From NCBI GenBank assembly GCA_036374835.1, contig DASUTB010000103.1:1-51579 (forward strand): a stretch of 51,579 nucleotides of DNA. Direction: 5' to 3'. Positions within the stretch are counted from its first letter, which is position 1; each line of letters opens with the position of its first letter. This document shows positions 44,686 to 51,579 of the stretch, piece by piece. The DNA is from DASUTB01 sp036374835. Lineage in GTDB: Bacteria > Actinomycetota > Actinomycetes > Jiangellales > Jiangellaceae. Made by a program: the position numbers and the translations under genes. Under the pieces are notes generated by a model. That model made no database searches. It saw nothing but the letters and a program-made list of their open reading frames with translations, and was not told where the DNA came from.

Positions 44686-45759
44686 ATGACTTTGTGGCGC
44701 CGACACGGGTGGGGACGGCTAGTGGACCAGCGCGTCCTCGGCCCAACCGGTGCCGCAGCGCTGGCTGTTGCTCTCACCGCTTGCACCGCCGCCGATGACG
44801 CCGCTGCGAGCAACGACGAGACGCCCAGCGACAGCCCGTCTGGTGAGCCATCTGAGCAGAGCGTCACGGATCTGGTCGAGACGCTGCAAGGGGAGTGGAC
44901 GCTCGGTCAGGAGGCAGCCGCGTCGCACTGGCGGACCGAGGTGGGCGTCGCGGCGTGGAACGGCCGTATCTGGGTGGTCGGTGGCTTCGTGGATGGTCTC
45001 CAGAGCAATACCAACTCGGTGCTGGTCTATGACCCGGCCAGCGACAGCTGGGACGAAGGGCCGTCGCTTCCGGGCGGAGTGGATCACACCTCGGTGGTCG
45101 GTGGTGATCGGCTCTATGTGATCGGTGGGTACGGCCAGGGTTCGAACGTATGGGTGCTGAACAGCGCCGGCGATGGCTGGGATCCAGGTCCCGCGTTGCC
45201 CGCAGGACGTGCCGCTGGCGCCGCAGTCTGGGACGGCTCGCGCATCGTCTATGGCGGCGGCGTCGGCGAAGCCGCACGCGACAGAGACGAGGTTCTCGTG
45301 CTCGACGACGACGGCTGGCACGTCGCTGGACGGCTGTCGGAGGCGCGGAATCATCTGGGTGCGGCCACCGACGGTGCAGGCACCGTGTGGTTCCTCGCCG
45401 GCCGCGTCACGGGCAACTTCGGATCCTCCAATGTCGCGACGGTCGATCTGTTCGACGGCGACCAGGTGACCTACCTCGGCGACGTCCCCACGCCACGATC
45501 GGGCGGCGGCGGCTTCTTCGTCCCAGACCTGGGCGGATGCTACGTGGGCGGCGAGTCCAGTGGCTTTACCTTTACCGAGACGGAGTGTGTCGACAGAGAC
45601 GGAACCGTGCGGATCCTGCCGGACCTTCCGGAGGGCCGTCACGGCATCGGAGCCGGCGTCGTGCTGGATGACCGGTTGTACGTGCTGACGGGAGGGCCGA
45701 GGCCGAACTTCTCGTTCAGCGGCTCGGTCCGCATCCTCGATCTGGCAACGCTGCGATGA
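44686..45759 (+). CDS. Kelch-repeat lipoprotein
   Basis: A 357-residue secreted protein. Basic start, hydrophobic core and lipobox LTAC (GAAALAVALTACTAADD) near residue 33 indicate lipid anchoring, followed by an acidic linker. The rest has about five to six kelch-like blades (for example GRIWVVGGFVDGLQSN, DRLYVIGGYGQGSN, RLYVLTGGPRPNF), a beta propeller that probably binds a ligand or partner outside the cell. The ATG at 44686 follows AGGTGG. Function unknown. Confidence 0.85.
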   Translation: MTLWRRHGWGRLVDQRVLGPTGAAALAVALTACTAADDAAASNDETPSDSPSGEPSEQSVTDLVETLQGEWTLGQEAAASHWRTEVGVAAWNGRIWVVGGFVDGLQSNTNSVLVYDPASDSWDEGPSLPGGVDHTSVVGGDRLYVIGGYGQGSNVWVLNSAGDGWDPGPALPAGRAAGAAVWDGSRIVYGGGVGEAARDRDEVLVLDDDGWHVAGRLSEARNHLGAATDGAGTVWFLAGRVTGNFGSSNVATVDLFDGDQVTYLGDVPTPRSGGGGFFVPDLGGCYVGGESSGFTFTETECVDRDGTVRILPDLPEGRHGIGAGVVLDDRLYVLTGGPRPNFSFSGSVRILDLATLR

Positions 45760-45815
45760 ACGCCAACCAGCTAGCGCCGATAAAGGAATCTACAGCCGCG
45801 GCAAACCTCCCTTGA

Positions 45816-46991
45816 TCACGTGGGAGAAGCTTCACGGCGCAGTACTTCGGTGATCTTGAGGCGCTTGCCGGTGCGCAGCACGGCACGCTCGTAGATGCGC
45901 CCACCGAGATAGAGCATGCCGGCCACCGCGGCGACCATCAGCCCGAACGCGAGCACGATCTCGCTGCCGGCCGCGTCTCCGGTGGCCACGCGCACCGGCA
46001 TCACCAGGGCGGAGAACGGCGGCGTCACCGACAGGACCTGCCCGGCAAGGGCGTCCGGACTGTTCAACGCCCACACCCCGACCAGGTAGGACGCGACGAT
46101 GCTGATCGTCATCGGCGTCAGCACCTGATTGACCTCTTCTTGCCGCGACACGAGCGAGGCGAATGCAGCGGCCGCCGACGCGTAGAACAAGAAGCCGAGC
46201 AGGAAACCGGCGAACGCGACGGCGACGATGCCCGGCATCCCCGGCGGAAGATCACCTAGATCCCCGACCGCGTTGACGGCGATGAAACCAGACGTCGCGA
46301 TGACGGCCAACTGGATCAATCCGAGCATCACGAATGCGGCGATCTTCCCCGCCAGCAGTTGCCACGGCCGGACGGCGATGAGCAGGATCTCGACGATCCG
46401 GCTGCTCTTCTCCTCGACGACACCGATCGCGACCATGCTCGCCGAACCGACGATCAGGAAGAACAGCGCGATCACCGTCAGGAAGGCGATACCCTCTCGT
46501 GCGTCGTCGTCCTGGCTACCGGCCACGAGCTCGACGGCCAGCGGTTCGACGCTGAGGGCTTCCTGGACCTGCTGTGGGTCGAGCCCGGCATCGACGAGTT
46601 GGGCCTGACTGGCGATGGCCGCGTGTGCGTTCTGCAGAACTCCCTCTAGCCGCGGATCGACGCCACCATCGCTGATGATCACCTCGCCGTCGAGAACCGC
46701 CGCATCGGCGGAGCCGTCTGTGATGGTCAGGCGGGCCGCAGCCTCGTCGTCGGCTCGTTCCACCTCGATGTCGACACCCGACTGCTCGGCCACCTGCTCG
46801 ATGCTGCCGGCCAGTTCATCCGAGCCGTCGCCGGTCAGCGACACGGTGTACGAGTCTTCAGAACCGATCACCTGCGGCACGATGATCAATCCGGCCACGA
46901 TGATCGCGCTTATCGCCAGGCCGATCAGGAACCCCTTGGAGCGGACCTGAGCGAGCAGTTCGCGGCGCGCCACCAGCCCAATGCCGGTCAT
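45816..46991 (-). CDS. ABC transporter permease (NatB-like)
   Basis: A 391-residue permease: an N-terminal anchor (VRSKGFLIGLAISAIIVAGL), an extracellular domain of about 150 residues and a C-terminal block of five to six helices (FLTVIALFFLIVGSASMVAI, IVEILLIAVRPWQLLAGKI). This ABC2_membrane_3 layout is that of NatB sodium exporters and related proteins. Its start overlaps the ATPase stop by 4 bases. Substrate not known. Confidence 0.9.
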   Translation of the reverse strand: MTGIGLVARRELLAQVRSKGFLIGLAISAIIVAGLIIVPQVIGSEDSYTVSLTGDGSDELAGSIEQVAEQSGVDIEVERADDEAAARLTITDGSADAAVLDGEVIISDGGVDPRLEGVLQNAHAAIASQAQLVDAGLDPQQVQEALSVEPLAVELVAGSQDDDAREGIAFLTVIALFFLIVGSASMVAIGVVEEKSSRIVEILLIAVRPWQLLAGKIAAFVMLGLIQLAVIATSGFIAVNAVGDLGDLPPGMPGIVAVAFAGFLLGFLFYASAAAAFASLVSRQEEVNQVLTPMTISIVASYLVGVWALNSPDALAGQVLSVTPPFSALVMPVRVATGDAAGSEIVLAFGLMVAAVAGMLYLGGRIYERAVLRTGKRLKITEVLRREASPT

Positions 46992-47884
46992 GCCACCGCC
47001 TCCCGGAAGCGATCGGTGAGGGTCGGTTCCTCCCAGCCGAAGTGCGCCACCTCGCCGCTGGCCAGCGCCGCGCGCAGCACATCCTGATCCTTCATCCCGT
47101 TCGGGTCGATCAGCGCAACGTCGTCGGCCGGTGTCGAGACGACGGTACCGGGCAGGTTGTCACGCCACCCCGGACTGGCATGACGGACGCTCACCCGCAG
47201 CAGTCGTCGTCCCTGGGCACGCAGCTCACTGATCGGGCCGACGGCCACCATGGTGCCGGACGAGATGATGCCGACCGAGTCGCTGATCCGCTCCACGAGA
47301 TCGAGCTGGTGGCTGGAGAAGATGATCGGCACGCCGGCGGCTCGCTTCTCGGCCAGCGCACCGGCGAGTTCGTCCACCGCGAGCGGGTCGAGCCCGGAGA
47401 AGGGCTCGTCGAGGACGAGCACCGGTGGATCGTGGATGAGCGCGACGGCCAGTTGGGCCCGCTGCTGATTGCCGAGCGAAAGCGCCTGGACCTCGTCGTT
47501 GCGGCGTTCGCCGAGGCCGAGACGTTCGATCCACTCGTCCGCGCCGCGACGGGCGTCCCTCGCCGACATTCCGTAGAGCCGGCCAAAGTACTCGATCTGC
47601 TCGGCGACCTTCATCTTCTGATAGAGGCCGCGCTCCTCTGGCATGTAGCCGAACGAGCGACGGTCCTGATAGGTCAGCTGCCGGCCCTGCCAGGTGACCC
47701 TGCCGCGGTCCGGGGTCAGGATGCCCATGATGATGCGCATGCACGTCGTTTTCCCGGCGCCGTTCGCCCCGACGAAGCCGAACATTTCTCCCGGCTGGAC
47801 GGCGAACGTCACGCCATCGAGCGCAACGGTGCCACCATATGTCTTCGCCAGGTCGTCAACCTGTAGCAACGCCCGCCCCCTCAC
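46988..47884 (-). CDS. ABC transporter ATP-binding protein (NatA-like)
   Basis: A 298-residue ATPase: Walker A GANGAGKTT, signature-region LSLGNQQRAQLAVAL, Walker B LVLDEPFSGLDP, H-loop SSHQLD. The signature deviates from LSGGQ as is usual in the NatA group. Coupled to the permease gene by ATGA. Likely exports sodium ions or small molecules. GTG start. Confidence 0.93.
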   Translation of the reverse strand: MRGRALLQVDDLAKTYGGTVALDGVTFAVQPGEMFGFVGANGAGKTTCMRIIMGILTPDRGRVTWQGRQLTYQDRRSFGYMPEERGLYQKMKVAEQIEYFGRLYGMSARDARRGADEWIERLGLGERRNDEVQALSLGNQQRAQLAVALIHDPPVLVLDEPFSGLDPLAVDELAGALAEKRAAGVPIIFSSHQLDLVERISDSVGIISSGTMVAVGPISELRAQGRRLLRVSVRHASPGWRDNLPGTVVSTPADDVALIDPNGMKDQDVLRAALASGEVAHFGWEEPTLTDRFREAVA

Positions 47885-48007
47885 GCGATCATCGGATCGA
47901 TCGTATCGGCCGGGGGCGGCGGCTTCCCAGTTTGGGGTGGCGAACGCGTCCCACCTGTACCACGATCGGAAGTGAGAGCACTTCCAACCTCGATATCGGA
48001 GGCACCG

Positions 48008-48211
48008 ATGGGGGACGTCGCCCGAGTCACGCAGATCAGCGCCCGCTCGACGCAGAGTTTCGAGGACGCCGTGCGAACGGGCATCGAACGCGCGAACCAG
48101 ACCCTGCGCAACGTGAGCGGAGCGTGGGTCAAGGATCAGAAGGTCATGGTGTCCGACGGCCAGATCACCGAATATCAGGTGTTCCTCGAGGTGACGTTCG
48201 TCCTCGACTAA
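48008..48211 (+). CDS. Dodecin family flavin-binding protein
   Basis: A 67-residue dodecin, a dodecameric protein that stores or buffers flavins (and in some cases CoA). Family sequence is complete: ARVTQISARSTQSFEDAVRT, a tryptophan in SGAWVKDQKVMV that sandwiches flavin, and ITEYQVFLEVTFVLD. The ATG at 48008 follows CGGAGG. Stands alone between the NatAB-like genes and the large regulator. Confidence 0.93.
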   Translation: MGDVARVTQISARSTQSFEDAVRTGIERANQTLRNVSGAWVKDQKVMVSDGQITEYQVFLEVTFVLD

Positions 48212-48292
48212 CCCAACGAGATCTCCGGCGGCCGACCGGCCAAGGCCGTCGAGCGTCTTGCCAAGGGAGCCGTTCCAGGCGAGATTGGGTGG

Positions 48293-51139
48293 GTGCCGAC
48301 CACTGTACGGCTCGCCAGTCGAACGCTCGTCGGTAGAGACGATGAGCTAGCAGCCGTGCTGGCCGCGATCTGCGCCGTGCCCGACGGCGAACCCGGCGTC
48401 ATTACCGTCAGCGGCCAGCCCGGTATCGGCAAGACGCGCTTCGTGACGGCGGTGGCGGATTCGCTTCACGAGCGCGGCGTTCGCGTGCTCAGCGGCGGCT
48501 GCCTCGACCTGGAGGCAGGCGCGGCGTCCTACGCGGCCCTCGTCGACGCGTTCCGCAACGCCGAGCCACCGCCAGTCCAGTTGCTCGACGCGTTGACCGG
48601 TGCTGTCGACATGCCCAGGTCGCGGCTGTTCGAGCTGCTGCGCACGACGACGGTCGCCCTCGCACGTCGGGACCGCACGGTGCTGATCGTCGAGGATGTG
48701 CACTGGTCCGATCGGATCACCCGCGACGCGCTGCTGTACTTGATCGGGACGGCGCGGGAGGGTAGCTGGGTCCTGGTACTCACAGTTCGTGACGACCAGG
48801 TGGCCGCGCGCCCCGATCTGCAGGAGTTCCTCGACGTCGCGCAACGGCACGCGGTAGCCAACGTGGCGCTGGAAGCACTATCTCGGGACGGCGTGGCGGC
48901 CCAATTGGCTGGGATCACGAACCGGCCGGTCGCGCCCGACGATGCCGCTCGGGTGCACGAACGCAGCGGTGGTATACCGCTGCTCGTCGAAGAATTGGTC
49001 GCCGCCGAGGCATCGGGGATCAGCGGGGTGCCGGAGCACCTGCGCCAGCTGTTCATCACCCGGATCGGACAGCTCGATACGACGGCGGTACGGGCGGTGG
49101 AGGTCGTTGCCGTTGCCGGTGAACCGTGTGACGAACGCCTGATCGCCACAGTCGTCGATCATGACCGTGACGGCGTGGCCGCGGCGCTGGACGAAGCGGT
49201 CGGCACCGGCGTCCTGGCGACGGACGGTAGGCGTTACCGGATGCGCCACGACCTGCTCCGTGAGGCGGTGTACGAGAGCGTGCCACGTGCACGGCGCCGC
49301 CGCCTGCACGGCGACATCGCCGCCGCGCTTGCGGCCGGGCTACGTCCCGACCCGGCGGCGCTGGCCCACCATTGGTACGCCGCCGACGAACCCGCGAAGG
49401 CAGCTCCTGCGAACCTTCAGGCGGCCGAAATGGCCGAGCGCATACATGCCCCGGCAGCGGTGTGGCGGTACTTGAGCCGGGTTCTGGAGCACGAAAAGGC
49501 ACTGCCGCCGGCGACACTCGCCGCGGCGGGAGGTCGTAGCGGAATCCTGGCCCGGACGGCGGAGGCCGCGCACATGAGTGGCGGCTTCGAGGAGGCTGTG
49601 GCGCTGGCTCGCGAGAGTCTTGCGCTGGCAGAGGACGGGAGCGAGGCGGCGCAGCGCTGGGAGCGCATCGCACGGTACTGCTGGGTGTCCGGCGATGGCG
49701 CCGGGGCACAACATGCCCATGAGGAGTCGGTGCGGGTACTACCGGACGACGCGGCGCCGGCCGTCCACGCCCAGGTGTACTCCGGCTACGGCTGGTACTT
49801 GGGTATGGCCGCCTCAGCAAACGCGAGTTTCGACCGCGGGCGCGCGCAACACTACTCGAGCCGAGCGTTGGAAGCGGCCGATGCCTGCGACGACACCCTC
49901 GTGCGCTGCCGAGCGCTGCTCGCGTGGGGACTGGCACGCTCAGATGGCGAGGAAGGGCTCGCCGCGCTGTGGGAGGCGCGCGAGCTCGCGGAGCGATGCG
50001 ACGCCGGGGACGAGCTGGGACGGGCGCACGCCGTTCTCGACCTGGCCCATCGCAGTCGTGGCGATACCGCAGGACGGGAGTCCGTCCTGCGCGACGGGCT
50101 CGCGGCGGCTGTCCGGCACGGCCTGGTAAAGACGTACGCCGCGGCGATGCGATATCTACTCGCGGACGCGCTGCTCAACACAGGACGCTGGGACGAGGCG
50201 GACGCAATCCTTCAGGAGAACCTCGCAGGCTCGCCGCGTGGAGTACCCGCGATGTTCACGCACGCCTATCACGCTTGGCTCGCCGCCGTGCGGGGTGACC
50301 GGCCGGCGGCTTCGGCGGCCGCGGCCGAAGCCGCGGCACTGGCCGACGACCTGCCCCAGCAACCGGTGCCGGGCGCGATCGCACTCTGTGCTCGGGCCGA
50401 GGATTGCCTGTGGGCCGGCGAGCCGGACGATGCCCTGGGACTTGCCGAGCAGGCCCGAGCGCTCACAGTCGACGTGGCGCCCAGTGCTGAGGCGCTCGCC
50501 CTGCACGCTCGGGCGAGTGCCGACATTGCCGAGAACGCGCGGATGGCCGGGAAGCCCGTACCCGACACCGCTGCCGAGGGATACGAACCGGGTGCCGATG
50601 CGCAGCCGCGGGTCGCCGCCTTTGCGGCAACCGTGCGTGCAGAGCTGACGCGGATGCACGGCCGGCGGGATCCGGCGCCATGGCGCGAGGCGGTAACCGC
50701 CTGGGACGAGACGGGCGACCCTTACCACGCCGCGTACTGCCGATGGCGACTCGCGCACGCGCTTCTGGCGAGCCGCGCTGGACGGCGGGATGCGCGGGCA
50801 GCGCTCACGATCGCTGACAATGCCGCCACCCGTCTAGGCGCCCGGCCGCTCGGCAGGGTCCTTTCTTCTCTGGCGGCAGCCGCAAAAATCCATCTCGCGG
50901 CGGACCACGGCTCCGATGGTCCTTCGATCGTGGCCGACGAGCTCGGCTTCACACATCGCGAGCTCGAGATCTTGCCGCACCTCGTGGCCGGGCGCACCAA
51001 TGCGGAGATCGCCGAGACACTGATCATCAGTCCGCGGACGGTCGGCGTCCACGTGTCGCGCATCCTGGCCAAGCTCGGTGCCGCCCGCCGGACCGAGGCC
51101 GCCGACATCGCCCGCCGCCGGGGGCTCGTCCAGGACTGA
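48293..51139 (+). CDS. Large ATP-binding LuxR-family regulator (LAL/MalT-like)
   Basis: A 948-residue regulator. N-terminal AAA-type ATPase with Walker A GQPGIGKTRF and Walker B VLIVEDVHWSD, a long helical-repeat middle (TPR-like), and a C-terminal LuxR helix-turn-helix: FTHRELEILPHLVAGRTNAE, IAETLIISPRTVGVHVSRIL, AKLGAARRTEAADIARRR. Such proteins activate nearby operons or antibiotic clusters. The GTG at 48293 has a weak ribosome site. Its target may be the adjacent downstream gene. Confidence 0.92.
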   Translation: MPTTVRLASRTLVGRDDELAAVLAAICAVPDGEPGVITVSGQPGIGKTRFVTAVADSLHERGVRVLSGGCLDLEAGAASYAALVDAFRNAEPPPVQLLDALTGAVDMPRSRLFELLRTTTVALARRDRTVLIVEDVHWSDRITRDALLYLIGTAREGSWVLVLTVRDDQVAARPDLQEFLDVAQRHAVANVALEALSRDGVAAQLAGITNRPVAPDDAARVHERSGGIPLLVEELVAAEASGISGVPEHLRQLFITRIGQLDTTAVRAVEVVAVAGEPCDERLIATVVDHDRDGVAAALDEAVGTGVLATDGRRYRMRHDLLREAVYESVPRARRRRLHGDIAAALAAGLRPDPAALAHHWYAADEPAKAAPANLQAAEMAERIHAPAAVWRYLSRVLEHEKALPPATLAAAGGRSGILARTAEAAHMSGGFEEAVALARESLALAEDGSEAAQRWERIARYCWVSGDGAGAQHAHEESVRVLPDDAAPAVHAQVYSGYGWYLGMAASANASFDRGRAQHYSSRALEAADACDDTLVRCRALLAWGLARSDGEEGLAALWEARELAERCDAGDELGRAHAVLDLAHRSRGDTAGRESVLRDGLAAAVRHGLVKTYAAAMRYLLADALLNTGRWDEADAILQENLAGSPRGVPAMFTHAYHAWLAAVRGDRPAASAAAAEAAALADDLPQQPVPGAIALCARAEDCLWAGEPDDALGLAEQARALTVDVAPSAEALALHARASADIAENARMAGKPVPDTAAEGYEPGADAQPRVAAFAATVRAELTRMHGRRDPAPWREAVTAWDETGDPYHAAYCRWRLAHALLASRAGRRDARAALTIADNAATRLGARPLGRVLSSLAAAAKIHLAADHGSDGPSIVADELGFTHRELEILPHLVAGRTNAEIAETLIISPRTVGVHVSRILAKLGAARRTEAADIARRRGLVQD

Positions 51140-51243
51140 AAGGAGCGGCGAAGATACGTCGTTCGACAGATGTCTGCGGTGCGTTCCGCTCGTAGCGTCG
51201 AAGGCGAGACAAGCAACAGCCCTGATCAGAGGAGGTCAGACCC

Positions 51244-51579
51244 ATGTCCGGACCGCTCATCTTCGTTTCGCACTCGACGGTCAAGGACGGCAAGGCCGAG
51301 GAGTATGCGAAGCACATTCAGCGCGGCGCCGAGCTGGTGGAGGCCGAGGAACCAAGGATGATCGCCTTCTTGTGCTACGCGTCCGACGACGGCACTGAGG
51401 TGTCGACCGTCCAGGTGCATCCTGACGCCCACTCGCTCGACACCCATATGCGTGTGTTCACCGAGAATCTCCAGTCGCTCGCGCTCGAATCCCTCGACAC
51501 CACGGAAGTCAACCTGTACGGCGAGCCGAGCGAAACCGCCCGCGGCGTCGTCGCCCAGCACGCAGAACTGGTGCCGGGG
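51244..51579 (+). CDS. Antibiotic biosynthesis monooxygenase-like protein, N-terminal part (runs off the window)
   Basis: 112 residues visible. It begins MSGPLIFVSHSTVKDGKAEE, with MIAFLCYASDDGTEVSTVQV and HPDAHSLDTHMRVF, a pattern of the ABM dimeric alpha/beta-barrel group. Such proteins range from heme-degrading enzymes to stress proteins. Strong GGAGG ribosome site. It lies 104 bases after the large LuxR regulator and could be its target. Confidence 0.6.
   Translation, partial: MSGPLIFVSHSTVKDGKAEEYAKHIQRGAELVEAEEPRMIAFLCYASDDGTEVSTVQVHPDAHSLDTHMRVFTENLQSLALESLDTTEVNLYGEPSETARGVVAQHAELVPG

Noticed and set aside
45811..45826. TGATCACGT near the NatB-like stop codon considered as a fourth copy of the 81-bp repeat
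   Set aside because: Only the short core matches; the following 70 bases do not align with copies A–C.

Overview
The window is about 51.6 kb of a high-GC actinomycete chromosome spanning the replication origin. The core order is rpmH–dnaA–dnaN–gnd–recF–dciA–gyrB–gyrA–DUF3566 protein–tRNA-Ile, with rnpA–yidD–yidC–jag–rsmG–parA–parB diverging from it. This order, two perfect parS sites, GTG starts with GGAGG-type ribosome binding sites, a DLW-39 small protein and tRNA-Ala downstream are all typical of Actinomycetes. I cannot name the genus. The GyrA intein recalls mycobacteria, but nothing else here points specifically to them.

Left arm, 1–7 kb (mostly minus strand): a nitrate assimilation operon runs narK, molybdenum nitrate reductase (nasA-like), an FAD/Fe-S electron-transfer subunit and nirB (cut by the window edge). 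An HxlR regulator and a divergent NTF2-fold protein follow, with two look-alike candidate operators between them.

7.3–15.4 kb: a compact sulfur-metabolism locus. On the minus strand are an ArsR repressor, a fused 4Fe-4S/NrfD membrane subunit, a large cytoplasmic molybdopterin oxidoreductase (SoeA/PsrA class), a TorD-type chaperone, a DsrE-family protein and a TusA-like carrier, all overlapping or closely spaced. Diverging from arsR is a metallo-beta-lactamase/double-rhodanese protein of CstB architecture, and an inverted repeat lies between the two start codons. Together the genes suggest persulfide sensing, sulfur-atom transfer by DsrE/TusA, and oxidation or reduction of an inorganic sulfur compound at the membrane quinone pool. 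This is the best candidate here for an under-described system.

15.5–35.7 kb: segregation, membrane insertion, RNase P, origin and gyrase genes. The oriC candidate is the 22882–23282 spacer with its DnaA-box-like sites; more boxes lie upstream of dnaA. GyrA carries a 222-residue mini-intein immediately after its catalytic tyrosine. A predicted membrane-bound alpha/beta hydrolase sits between dciA and gyrB. Three copies of an 81-bp repeat, all exactly the same length and orientation, begin at the stop codons of gnd, the hydrolase and the DUF3566 gene; I do not recognise this family with certainty.

35.7–51.6 kb: accessory and housekeeping genes. They include a possible unit of DrrAB-like ABC exporter, LuxR/TPR regulator, cupin and methyltransferase; a PHP-domain protein; a MerR/TipAS regulator; tRNA-Ala with a strong terminator; a DHFR-like protein; a GAF-like membrane protein; a kelch-type lipoprotein; a NatAB-like ABC transporter; a dodecin; a large ATPase-LuxR regulator; and the start of an ABM-like protein at the window edge.
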